Positions 1 through 10,300 of a stretch of 11,685 nt of DNA are shown one piece after another. The stretch comes from Thoreauomyces humboldtii (lineage: Eukaryota > Chytridiomycota > Chytridiomycetes > Spizellomycetales > Powellomycetaceae). The stretch lies in contig JADGJA010000728.1 in NCBI GenBank assembly GCA_027596035.1, positions 1-11,685 of the forward strand, given 5' to 3'. Numbering within the stretch: position 1 is the stretch's first letter; every line of letters begins with the position of its first letter. The notes below the pieces were generated by a model that saw only the letters and a list, made by a program, of their open reading frames with translations, made no database searches and was not told the origin of the DNA. The position numbers were made by a program, and so were the translations under genes.

Positions 1-29
1 CTTTCGCTGCTATACCCTTGGTCGTCGAC

Positions 30-694
30 ATGCGGTGGTTAGTGTGTACCCCCCCTCTGAGAAGGCTTTCCGCTAGCTAACTGTTTCCTATTTCCGATGA
101 CGCTCCCATTGCAGCCGTTCCAGGCTCCGACGGCTTCAGCTGAGAGTGCTGGTTGCGGCAGTGACCCTTTTGCTTGGACTTCGCTTGGCCCTCATAGGCG
201 TGTATGGTGACTACTTCAGCTTGCAACGCCTGCTCGGCCTCTTGCCACCGGGCTCCCACGAACGGACAGGTGGTTTTGCACCGTATTTCCGCTCCACCAT
301 GGACTGGATAGACGTTGCCAAGCACGTCGACACTTGCTCCGGAGTCGGTTCGCAAGTTATACCGAAGCTGGTGCACTTCGTCCGCGTCATGGAAGAGGAC
401 CGATCATTTGGGCTGATGCACTATCTATCCATGCGAAGTGCGCACGATCAAATTCAACCCGATAGACTGTACTACCATCATCGAAAGGGAGGTCTGCCAG
501 CAGAAGACAACCCATGGTGGAGACGAGCACGGCTGCTCGTGACGGACCTTATCGAACAAGATGATGTGATAGAGATTTTTGGCAATGCTGTGAATCAGGG
601 AGCGTACCGGGAAATGGTGAGGACAACCACAGTACAAAAAAAAAAAAAAGCGGGGCGAAAGAGGGAAGGAAGGGCAGAAACGCGTCCAAAATAG
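30..694 (+). CDS. N-terminal fragment of a GT32-like (DXD) glycosyltransferase, type II membrane protein; apparently truncated
   Basis: A hydrophobic segment (about nt 149-205) follows a basic stretch rich in Arg, as in a Golgi type II signal anchor. The next block reads VIPKLVHFVRV (about nt 355-387), the opening strand motif of sugar-binding DXD/GT32-like glycosyltransferases. It is followed by a serine/histidine block containing SMRSAHDQIQPDRLYYHH, then PWWRRARLLV and IFGNAV, which keep the family order. The catalytic DXD segment should come next but is absent. Frame reading continues through a poly-A run into a Lys-rich tail and stops at 692-694. A consensus donor (gtgagg) lies at 617, but I see no matching downstream exon before the next gene. 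Start: ATG at 30, with an inferred intron 38-114 (gttagt donor, gctaac branch site, ttgcag acceptor) that joins in frame. The transferred sugar is unknown. Probably a broken or incompletely present gene; family assignment is fairly firm, the start less so. Confidence 0.55.
636..649 (+). repeat. Poly-A run of 14
   Basis: Fourteen consecutive A follow the point where similarity to the glycosyltransferase family ends, 19 bases after the unused splice donor at 617. In the glycosyltransferase frame it encodes a short Lys run. Confidence 0.9.
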
Positions 695-769
695 AACTGC
701 TTATAGAACTGCACTCGAACGCGTTAAGCATATTTCGTGTGCATGAATGCAATGAAAGTGGAGCATTGA

Positions 770-776
770 TGACGTC
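770..776 (+). promoter_or_regulatory. CRE/ATF-like TGACGTC element
   Basis: TGACGTC lies about 35 bases upstream of the TATA box of the REJ-GAIN gene. The core matches bZIP (CREB/ATF) sites, but a 7-mer can occur by chance. Confidence 0.25.
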
Positions 777-809
777 GAAAAAGCTTCAATGGACGCCTCG
801 ACCAGGCCG

Positions 810-815
810 TATAAA
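810..815 (+). promoter_or_regulatory. TATA box of the REJ-GAIN gene
   Basis: TATAAA stands 66 bases upstream of the ATG at 881, leaving room for a transcription start near 840 and a short 5' leader. The rest of 695-880 holds no coding sequence that I recognise. Confidence 0.5.
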
Positions 816-880
816 GTCCTCCTGGCGCAATCCTGGGGACCCCTTCCGTTCGAAGCGAGCCGCTCCGAGTAACCTTGACC

Positions 881-3800
881 ATGAAAGCCTTGCTGCCGAT
901 TGCCGCGGGGCTCCTCTTTAGTGCAGGAACCCAGGGCCAAAACTACTATCCTGTCTATCCCTACTACTCCATCGTTTGGAACGACACGGCCTACAACGTC
1001 ACATGGGCAGCAACTCAGCCTGTCATCGGTTCTGTGCCGGAAAGTCCTTATCCATATCCGGTCGTGCAAGGTGGCGGAGAAGTCATGGTTCACCCGTACC
1101 CGAATTACGACTATGCCTGCTCGTACACCAACGCTGGTCAGGTACACAGAGGGACTTGTTCGTTAGGTGGAAGAGGGCGGGGAGATTACGGCGGTTGCGA
1201 GAAAAGGGCCGCGACCCTGCCATCGTCAACGACAACTGCCAGCATTCCATCTCCGACTCCAGTGCTTCGTCGATCCGACAGCGTAGTGGACACTTGCACC
1301 TTCCCCGTCCCCGGCTTTGTCGACGGGGTTTTCCAGCTTGGTGGTGGCGGCAACGCGACTGGAACTTGCTACACATATGATTCCTGGATCAGTTTCGCAT
1401 GGGATTGTCAGGCACTTGTTGCCAATTATGACTCCTCGGGACGGTTTCTGAATATGTCGCTGCAAGATGCTTCTTGCAGCGGCAGCTCCTACCGAAGCTC
1501 GCCTACTCCAGTGATATATGAAGTTATCTTCGAGTTTCCTTGCCAGCTTATCAGCGGGAATGCTACGGAAAGTCCTGTGACCAGGGTTTGCGCCTATGAA
1601 TTGGACGCGCTTGACGCAGATATTCTTCGCAGCTTTCCGAGCGAGCGCGTTGTGACCATGGGACTCTCCACCATGCAAATGACGTTCCCCATCAACACCA
1701 CGTGTGTGGCCTACGAAAACTTTGGTATCTATTGGAGCAACGTGTATTGTTTGGAGCCGTGTTACTACACGGCCACACAGTACACACCCTACGTTCAAAA
1801 TGTCGGAAACCAGATCGATGGGACGGCTTCCTATGGCTCGACTTGCCGGACGGACTGGTTTTACACCGAAGACGCGTTCAACCGGACAATTAAATGCGAC
1901 TGGCCCGTGAGCGGGTTGGTCGCCGGCCAGTATAACGGCACTAAAGTCATTTCGACAACCTGCTATCAGGAAACTTCGATTTGGGGAAGCAAGAATCTGG
2001 TCCAGCTGCCATGCTATCAATGGACTAAAGGCGTTGGATATGCAGCTATTACTTGCTCCGCGACGTACACGCCTCCTGTCAAAAACCGAATCTTCAGCTA
2101 CTCCCCATGCCAGCCGGACATTCCGGCCCTGTATGTGAACGGGATTCTCACGAAGCTGACGGTGAACTTGACATGTGCTACTTTCCTAACGGACGTTTGG
2201 GACTATGTAGATTTCACTTACAGCACTACCACATACAGCTATCCATGCCAGAGCAATCTGACCTTCGCAGCCGACGCGTCGATTACTGGATACGTCGATA
2301 CCACATGTCAGCAATTCATATACGGGAATGCTTCTTGGGATGATACGACGGTTGAGCGCCTCGTTGGTGATTCAGAGACATATAACCCGAGCGGCGTGTT
2401 CGACGGCTCCGCAACCGGTGGTAGTCAAGGAACCGCGGTAGTTTCGAGTTATTGGGTTTTGCCTTCCGTGACACATACGCTTGGTATCTATTCCGTGCAG
2501 TGGGCACTGCAAGTGTCACTCTGGGCCTTTCAGGTAAGCGGTTACCGGTTGCGGCAATTTTTTTACACATCGCTGACCCAATAAACAGTGCATTGGCTCT
2601 CCAACCTTCCATTCCGCAGTCTTCAATGGCTATGAAGTAACGGGGACCTTTCCAATCAACTCGACCCATTGCGGAGGTTACAGCTCGCTAGCCTCACCGG
2701 AGGCTGAGAATTTGATCTTATATCTCGCAGTTTGTGCGCCAGATCTCGCGGGTGCAGACGGACTGATGTTCTGCGAGATCGACCAGCCTCAACCGGGAGG
2801 CTTTACGTGCACCAGCCTGGGATGTATTGAGATCCCTGGTCAGTCTACAAAGACACAATGCACGTACGGTTGGAATGCTCAGCCTTGCGCGTTCACTATC
2901 GGCTACGACCTTTGCGTTGACAACTATCAGTACGATCCGTCCATGTTTAGCCACTTCAACGAGTGGAGCAACACTTCTATTATACAGCCAGCTCGCAGCC
3001 CCGCAAACGGTTCTTTCTGGTATCCTGGACAGCTTACCCTTGTTGCATCACAGTCCCTGATAGCCCCGACCTTGACAGTTCGCTCCGGGGAGTTTGACAT
3101 CAACCACACTATGTCTGGCGCTACGTGGATTGGGCCTTACTGGCCGGAGGTGGACACGAGAGACTCCATCACGCCAATTTATACATGGCCGTTCCCAAAT
3201 ACCGCTCCCGTTGCTTTTGGAACGGACGGAGCCACGCGACCGTGGTCAACGTTCCCATTCCTTCCATCCCACCCAATTCCTGTGGCGCCTCTGAACGTCT
3301 CGCTAGATTCCCAAATCGTTGGAGGTATTTACCCGTTTCCAGTCTGGCCAATGGTACCCATCAACGTCGCGCGGAACTGGAGTAGCCCCGTGCCTTGGAT
3401 CACGTTTCCATTTCTGAAGTACGAGGTGCAGGAGTCGGAGACCTGTCCGTCTCCTCCCGCGTCAGGAACTCTCTATCTGAGTACTACTGATTGGTCAAAA
3501 CAAAACAGGCAATATTATTACCCCGGAACCATTCCGACCCTCTCCGTGATCAACACAGTGTTAGAGGCTACTTTCCTGATGGACTCCTTCAACTGCTCGG
3601 ATGTTCCGAGTGATCCTCTGGTGTTCTGGACTTTCGACACCGCTGTGCTGACGTATGCTAGTCTACCTCAGCAGGAGTTTCGCCTTGAGGGGTATACAGT
3701 CGGTACTCATAATATATCGGCTCAAAGGGTTTTTACAAACTCTGCTGGATACGTCATCAGCACTGTCAAGGTCACGGCCAGCTTCTCAATTGCGCCGCCC

Positions 3801-6800
3801 CCGACGTTAAGTGCCAACTGGACATCCACAAACGCCACTGTGCCTACATGGCGAGTCATAACTTTGGACGCCTCGGCGAGCACGAATAGCTTGTTTCCCT
3901 GCACATTTGCGCGATATATCGGACCGCTCGCTGCGAGCGATAGCTGTTACGACCCGGTGACTAATATTGCCGCTGCGATTGTGGAGTTCGCGTGTACCAC
4001 GCGCGCTGGGGCGGCCTGTCCATTAGGACTTGCCAGCACGGTGACCATGGATGAGCTTTGGGGATTCGGCGGCCTGAGTCTGAGCAACGCCACTTTCACC
4101 GCGATGGTTGTGGAGACGACCAATTCATCGATCAAGATCTATACTGATACCCCCATCCTGGTCATACCTGGATTAGCCTTACCTGGCGATTTCATCTTCG
4201 AAACCGCGTATGAGCTGCCATTCCCCGACCTGGTGTCGCCCGTCTCACTTCCGCTTGAAATTACTGTATCCGCGCAAGCATCATATTGCGAAAATCCCCC
4301 CAGTGAAGGCTTGATGACATTTTCCGGACCTTTGGTGGCTGGAGCGACGGTGCCGACTTTTCACTTTTCTTCTGAAACTGGATATGCCACCGCCGCTGTC
4401 ACGCCTTTCACCTGTGCGGACGCCGTGGCTACCTACATCTTTTGGAGTTACGACGTTGTCGTAGTCGAAGCGCCGCAAAACCCTCTGTTGATTCAAACAG
4501 GGGAAACACGAACAGATTCTTTATCCTGGAGCACATCTCTCGCAAATGTTCTACCAGGGAATCACACGCTCAACTGCCGTATCGTCTATCTTTCGGCAAA
4601 CCATCAATATATTTCGTCAGTGGTGATAACTTCCGAGGTGGCCGTTATCTCTTGGACGTTCCACCCTGTATTAGCGACCGCGAGCCAGAAGATCTCGAAG
4701 GGCCAATCGCTGACGCTAGACATGACTGCGTCTTCCGACGACTTCGATCCATGCTATTTCCAAAATTATGTGAGCTCCGCTGCTTACAGCAGCTGCCAAG
4801 CGAACAATCCGAGTTCAACGGCATTCTCAGGATTCGCTATGATAATGTTCTCCTGCCAAACAACTGCCGGCAAGGCTTGTACAACATCTTGGAATTCCGG
4901 CGCATTGGAATCCTCCGAAGATTTCATGAAATACAGAAGCAATTCAAGCTACACGAACCTAGTTGATTTCTCTTACGAGGAGAATACTTTAATCATCACT
5001 GACATCCCATTCCTCACCATTCCGGCGGCCAATTTGCTGGGAGGGATATGCACTTGGGTCGCAAGCTACCAGTATGTGAATTCCTCAGGCTTCTGGATAG
5101 ATTCCATCCCAGAATCCACTGCTCAGCTTCAGATCATCGTCTCGGACTACATGGTGCTCGCGCCTCTTGAGCTTGGAACCGGGGCATCTACCTACATTAC
5201 TGGAGCTGTTGTCAGGATTATCGCCTCGACGACGACCGATTCACCGTTGTCTTCGTTGAGCTACAATTGGTCGGTTGTGGACTCCTCCGGAACGTCATGG
5301 AGCAGCACCATCGTCACAAAGACGGCCGGAACTGCCAATTTACGAGTCAACACCGCTACTATGACCAGCGGCACCTACACTGTTACGTTACTGGTAGCTG
5401 ATACTGACGGCCACAATGCAACAGCGAGTACTTCCTTCTCCGTCACAGCGGCACTGGTAGCACCGACCGCATGTGCGATCAGCCCATCGTCTGGTGTGGA
5501 GCTCGATACGACGTTTACTGTCACATGTCCGGATCCGGGCGGTCTGCTGTATGCATACAGCTATTTCGCAGATGGAATTGAAACAGTAGTCGCATATCCG
5601 GGATCAACGTCCCAGGACCTTCTCCTCCCATCCTCCACCAGCGGCACAGTCAACGTCTATGTTCGTCTCTACATCTCAGGTAATGCGGCCGCACAATCCG
5701 ACCCTCAAATCCTTCCGGTCACCGTCGCGGCCAGCACGGCCAGCGCGAGCGACCTTGCCAGCTCCGTGTCGAATCTCATCACCAACGGCAACGCTGCCCA
5801 AACAGCCGCAGCCGTAGACACTTTCGTCGGAAAGCTTACGGGTCTGAACATGAGCGATCCCGCCACTCAATCCATGGTCAATGGAGTCGTGAACGCGCTG
5901 ACTTCGTCCGTCAACAGCAACGAAGACGTCGGAACCGCTGGCGCACAGACGAACGCGATCGCCAAACTTCTCGCTTCGGGAGGGGTAGGAGACGACGGAA
6001 AGCGTGACGCCAGGGCCGCTATTCTTACTTTAGTCAGCGTTCTCGCTACTCCTGGGTACACCGTTCCCAAGGCTACGCTTGAGAGCGCCGCCAGCGGCTG
6101 TCTCGCATCTACTCTTGCCAACAGCACCGACAGCGGGGACGCAGTATTGCAGACTTTCGCCTACCTTGGCGTGGCACTGACCAACAGTCTTGCCACGGGG
6201 GAAAGCGATCAGCTTGCTGTCCTTGGTGTCCTGCTAGAAGCTTTGATGCTGGACCCGTTGGACATTCCCGACAGCATGACCAGTTCGTCACTCTCGAGAC
6301 GTGACACGACCTCATTGACCCCGTCGTGCGATGCGAACCTTGCGGGAACCCTGCCTGGGATTGTCAATGCTAGCAGGGTTGGCGCGGTTGTCACGATCCA
6401 GGCCAGCTGCCTTGCGCAGTCTCCGTACTTCATTGACCCGCTGGTTCTGCGGACGGATTCGCTACTGTGAGTTACTGATATTTGATTTGTTTTCGTGACA
6501 TGCCCGCTTGCTAAATAGCCCTCTCAATCCTCGCAGGCTGACGCCTAGCGCCTTGTCCCTCGGGGTTCTGGTCGACGGTACCAGTCTCCCCTCGATGCAG
6601 CTCCTCGACGAGAATGTGAACGTGACCATCCCGACCTCGTACTCGAGCCTGGGAAAGGTGACACGCCGGGACACCACCGTCGTATCGTACACAACTTCCT
6701 GCTTGCTGTGGAACTTGACGACTTCCGCCTGGTCGGATACCGGTTGCACAGCACTATCGACGGGCGTCAACAACACCGTCGCAACTTGCAGCTGTAGCTA

Positions 6801-7002
6801 CCTGGGGACGTACACCGTCCGGCTTACTTCTACGATCGTTGAAAACAAGACTCAGGGTAGCTCTGGTTTCAAGCTCACCGACCCAGAGCTTTACGGAATC
6901 ATCGCGGGCGGAGGTGCCGTTGTCGTCATCGCAGTGGCTCTCACCATCTTCTTTGTGGTGCGAAAGAAGAAGGCGAAGAAGTCTGACCACAGGAATGCTT
7001 AG
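881..7002 (+). CDS. Secreted single-pass REJ/PKD - GAIN/GPS receptor-like protein (1998 aa, 3 exons)
   Basis: Exons 881-2533, 2589-6466 and 6537-7002 join in frame to 1998 residues plus stop. The ATG at 881 is chosen because a clear signal peptide follows (MKALLPIAAGLLFSAGTQG); the frame extends slightly upstream without an ATG. Order of parts: Cys-rich short repeats (about 139-600); a Pro/Trp-rich stretch (about 700-830); two tandem REJ/PKD-like modules (about 837-1400); a further PKD-like beta fold (about 1405-1505); a helical GAIN subdomain A-like region (about 1599-1785); a GPS motif (1899-1940); a membrane helix (about 1962-1984); a tail of Lys/Arg. Many NxS/T sites indicate a glycosylated ectodomain. 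REJ, PKD and GAIN domains occur together in polycystin-1/receptor-for-egg-jelly proteins, which continue into several membrane helices; this one stops after one. Role inferred: cell-surface adhesion or recognition. The ligand is unknown. Confidence 0.85.
1290..2690 (+). repeat. Diverged Cys repeats in the N-terminal ectodomain of the REJ-GAIN protein
   Basis: About eight units share one layout: a Cys, often after Pro or Lys, a hydrophobic/Gly stretch of roughly 10-30 residues, then (T/N)xTC or a close variant. Examples begin TCTFPVPG, FPCQLISG, KCDWPVSG, LPCYQWTKG, SPCQPDIP, YPCQSNLT and CIGSPTF, and several end TTC or LTC. Intron 1 falls in phase 0 exactly before the Cys of the last-named unit. 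I do not recognise the family; the paired Cys suggest one disulphide per unit. Confidence 0.5.
2534..2588 (+). other. Intron 1 of the REJ-GAIN gene (55 bp, phase 0)
   Basis: Donor CAG|gtaagc, branch-like ctgac at 2572-2576, acceptor aaacag|TGC. Unspliced reading ends at a stop inside the intron. After removal the upstream frame joins the 3.9-kb downstream frame and the Cys-repeat pattern continues. Confidence 0.85.
3444..5140 (+). repeat. Two tandem REJ/PKD-like modules (~282 residues each)
   Basis: Module 1 opens at the Cys codon at 3444 (ETCPSPPASG) and module 2 at 4287 (ASYCENPPSEG), 281 codons apart. Each then has a C-x-D block followed by FW(T/S)-D/Y, a Gly-x-His-x-(I/L) turn, and a second half starting LDASAS (3864) or LDMTAS (4716), 284 codons apart. 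The second half continues with a PC-F block, a (V/F)(A/S)C-T-AG--C core, and a (P)-L-IP- strand near the end. The Cys-rich LD-S-S start is typical of REJ modules (PF02010-like). Divergence is high, so the duplication is old. Confidence 0.65.
5730..6466 (+). other. GAIN subdomain A-like helical region of the REJ-GAIN protein
   Basis: An Ala/Ser-rich, beta-poor stretch (ASDLASSVSNLITNG, then several amphipathic helices) lies between the last PKD-like fold and the GPS. This is the place and character of the helical half of a GAIN domain. The linker carries an SLSRRD dibasic motif near 6291-6305. Confidence 0.55.
6467..6536 (+). other. Intron 2 of the REJ-GAIN gene (70 bp)
   Basis: Donor CT|gtgagt, branch-like gctaaat at 6510-6516, acceptor ctcgcag|G. 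Splicing restores a Leu codon from CT+G and joins the frame that carries the GPS and transmembrane parts. Reading through hits TGA at 6468. Confidence 0.85.
6700..6825 (+). other. GPS motif with altered cleavage tripeptide
   Basis: Cys1899-LLWN, then W-SDTGC, then TCSCSYLGTYTV match the GPS consensus (C-x-x-W...W-x-x-x-G-C...C-x-C-x-H-L-T/S). The tripeptide at 1932-1934 is Tyr-Leu-Gly, so both the general-base His and the Ser/Thr nucleophile are missing. Gly-Thr follows directly, so a shifted nucleophile cannot be excluded. Confidence 0.75.
6889..6957 (+). other. Transmembrane helix of the REJ-GAIN protein
   Basis: About 23 hydrophobic residues from LYGIIAGGG to IFFVV (residues about 1962-1984) are followed by RKKKAKK, a stop-transfer signal, and then only a few more residues before the stop at 7000-7002. 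Confidence 0.85.
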
Positions 7003-7321
7003 TGAACAAACCAGTGGAACAGGAGTAGATTATAGTATGGACTTGACTGATGCGTCACGATAAATGACATGTTTTCGGACCGCACATGAAGTGTAGCAGT
7101 TACTTGCTAAAAGCAGGCTCGCAAGATAGTTACTTGCAGTGTTCACTGCACAGCCTGAGATCGATGCAGGCTCGAGGACCGTAATCTAGGATCGGTTAGA
7201 CTACCGTGCCCATGAAACACGACTCGTGGTTGTTTCAGGAAATCACATTGTCAAAGGCATGCAGTAACAAAGTCCGCGTAACAGTTCCCTCTATAGTCTA
7301 CCACCGTCATCAAGACTCCAT
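7003..7321. other. Spacer between two convergent genes (3' UTRs)
   Basis: No coding sequence is recognised in these 319 bases. They hold two direct repeats, agttacttgc (7098-7107 and 7128-7137) and gcaggctcg (7113-7121 and 7166-7174), plus an inverted repeat at 7135-7150. I see no AATAAA for either gene; gataaat near 7060 is the nearest match on the plus strand. Confidence 0.6.
7135..7150. repeat. Perfect 7-bp inverted repeat (tgcagtg-tt-cactgca)
   Basis: Two 7-base arms are separated by 2 bases in the convergent 3' spacer. It could form a small hairpin in either transcript or serve as a protein site; no function is shown. Confidence 0.5.
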
Positions 7322-10300
7322 CTACACCCTCGTATCCGGATCCAGCGGGGAAGAAGGATCCACCTCGTCGTCGGAATACGCGCGCGACCGTATCCGTATG
7401 TCAGGTACCTCAGCACCTCCCACATGCACGTTCCCGTCCCTCGACTTCCCGGCCGCTTCGTTCATGTTTGTGGCGGACGGGACGGAGTGCACGGGTCGAT
7501 TCATCTGCCCGACTTCGGGCCGTTGGAGTCCCAGTTCTTTGAGTTTGGAGTCCGCGAGAAGTTTCTGCTTGTAATAGTGGTGCTTGAGGGAGAACCAGCC
7601 TAGGGTTTCTTGGATGTTGACGGCGAACTTTTTGAGACAAGGTTGGGGTCGTCAGTAGAGGGAGGAGTGCAATGCGTCTGAGTGAGTAAGGGAAGTACTC
7701 ACCACGAGACAATTGAATCCGAATGCGAGAAGAAGCGTGAGACTATTCCCGGAACCGAGCTCACGAGCGACGAGAGCGTTTACGATGAGCATGGGGATCG
7801 ACTTGAACACCCCGGGGCTTCATACCAAGTCAAACAGAAAAAAGAAAAGGTGATCAGACTCGCGCTTCCCTTTTCAGCGTAGAAAGATTTAGGAGGGGTC
7901 TTACATGGCAACAGCGATAGTGACGACGACTTTCTGTCGAAGGGTTCGGAGATTGAGTAGTACCATATGAAGATCGGCGTCGCTCTCGGCATCCTTGATC
8001 CTCGCCAAGGCTTCCACTGAAGTGATCTTTGCACCGGCCGCGATCAACTTGACGCCCTCCTTTCGGATCTTGAGCATCTGAACAATGTTGTAGGTACGGA
8101 TCACGGCCGAGAGGAACGTGATCACACTCTGGAACAGACAGGAAGCGATGAACACGAGCTTATATTTGTCATCGGATCCGACCGCCAGGAATGCGTGCCT
8201 GTCAGGAAACGTGAGTGATTGTGATGTTTGTTGAAATAAGAAGCAGTCCATGCAGGTGAGCCTTACCAGTCAAGGAAACACTCGGCGCTGTCCAACCCGA
8301 TTTGTATCAGGCTGTGGATGACGTCTTGTATCAGGCGTTTCATGGCGACATCCGCTTTGAGTTTCTTGTGCTTCTGAATCCCCAAATGCCTGCGCTTGAT
8401 TAAAGCCATGCGTCGTCTGACATACAAACACTTGATCAGCATTTCTCTCCTGGATAATTCAATTCGGAACTGTTGTAGCCTACCGATAAACGTAGAAGGC
8501 GACACCTCCTCCTACTACGAGGACACCGACAGCGATGCCCGCAATCGGTCCTGCTTGCGATGTCTCGCTGGCTGATAATCATACCGAGTCGGGTGTTAGC
8601 AAAGCCTCAGTATTCTTTGCAGTCATCGGCGCTCACAAACTGCTCTTTAGAACACTTACGAAGACATAAAATCCCGTTATATATGTTTCCACTCGGACAG
8701 GCGCACTTTGTCGGATCCGTAGACACACGGCCCCCGTCACATTCAAGACATTTCGAACCGCCCGTTCCAGCGCTGTACGTTCCAGACGCACAGGCGGTGC
8801 ACGTTTCGGACCCAGTGCTGAACGCGATCTCTCCCATCGGACATGCCGTGCATGACGTGGCTCCCTTGGCCGCCGAGGTTCCTATCGGACAGGCTGTGCA
8901 TGTGCCGCTGGAGAGGAGATACCCTCCGGGACATCCGGCGTCGCTTGTGAAGGCCATGGTGAGGCCGGAGCCGGTCAGGGGACGATTGGATGTGAAGCGG
9001 ATCGTGAGGGATGCTTGGTTCGGAATCCCCACGGACGTTGGGAGAGTCGTATAGTTTGCTGCAACCAGCCCGGTTTGAGATGTCACTGGTGGGACAAGGA
9101 CGAGAGCCAATGTAGTTGGGTCTCTGATGTATAGGACATCGGTCGATGGATCCAGGGTAAAGTTCGAGAACGAGATATAGATCGAAAGAGCGGCTGTGGT
9201 TGGCGTTATCGTCCAGGTCAGATCCGTAGAATGACGATAGCCTACCGAATTGTGATGCTATAGAGTCAGCGATGCCAATGATAGCTGCTGATTAACAAGC
9301 AAGTTTGACTCACCTCCATCGCACGGATCCACTAGGGATCCCGAGTTGGCCGTGCTCGTCATAGTCGAGAACACGCATGATCCCACTAATGGTGGCGACA
9401 ACCCCGAAGCAGTCGGGGCGGGATAGGCCAACCGTCCTGGCACGGGAGCTGGAAGACCCAGCGGAATCGCAATGCTGGAAGCGTTAAGGTAATTCCTAGT
9501 GACGATGTCCAGCTGAGCTCCTTGCAGAAACACGGCGATCGCTTTCGCCCGAAGCATTGTATATCCATCGCCGCCACCCATCATGTAATCGGTCACGCAG
9601 AGGTTGTACACGGTATCGGGTCCCATGTCGACGTAAGCGTTCGTGGTCGTGTTCAGGATCTTGACTGACACGAGGCGATTTGGGGAGGTGTTATTCGGGT
9701 TGTAAACCACCTGAAGGTTTGAGACCTGCGGAAACGGTCCGGCGGAGGCTTCGGGTGATACATGTCCGAAGCCGTTTCGTAGGGCATCAAAGATGTCTGC
9801 ACCCTTCAAGCTCGTGATGGAGATAAAGTTCGCGTTCGGCAGCATGGACTTCACCTGCTGGCCGGAGATCACACCGGCATTGATGGAAGCTCTGATCGTT
9901 CCTCCGTTTAATATTGCGGCATCGCACTGTGATCCCATCTGCCACATCATCGCGTCCACGACGACATCTCCGGCCGTGCACTCCACCGCTCGACACACGT
10001 AGACCGATGCGGAGTTCTTTTGCGCTCCATTAAGGAAAGTTTGGGTCTTACCGATCTGGCCGGCGAGAGCGGCGTTCGGAAGGAGACTGTCGGCGGTGAC
10101 GGCGGCAAGGACAGTCGCATCTGGGGGCACGCAGGTAGAAAGAGGCGTCAAGTCATCTTGACAACTGATCACGGGATTGAGGGTTCCAGTCCATGCCACC
10201 GGCACGTTATTTGTGAACTGTACGTCCAGCTGAACCAGTCCGTGGATGTCAGAGGTCACGAAGTCGTTGTATAGGAGCACCGGATCGCCTGGGACGAAGA

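Noticed and set aside
636..649. Poly-A run as the tail of a retrotransposed gene copy
   Set aside because: The fragment upstream seems to keep an intron (38-114) and ends at an unspliced donor, and no target-site duplication was seen. A processed retrocopy is unlikely.
146..694. Glycosyltransferase fragment starting at the GTG at 146
   Set aside because: A GTG start inside the membrane anchor is implausible in a eukaryote. An ATG at 30 plus a 77-base intron gives a normal cytosolic lead with basic residues.
1226..2020. 264-codon minus-strand open frame
   Set aside because: It lies wholly antisense to the Cys-repeat exon, has no domain-like pattern and no signal or membrane part. It is a shadow of the plus-strand gene.
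4442..4966. 174-codon plus-strand open frame in another frame
   Set aside because: It overlaps the long REJ/PKD frame, which carries the duplicated module pattern; the overlapping translation is Arg-rich and featureless.
8560..9054. 164-codon plus-strand open frame rich in Pro, Val and His
   Set aside because: It is the antisense of the Cys-rich repeats and CUB-like region. Its periodic look comes from the repeat units on the other strand.
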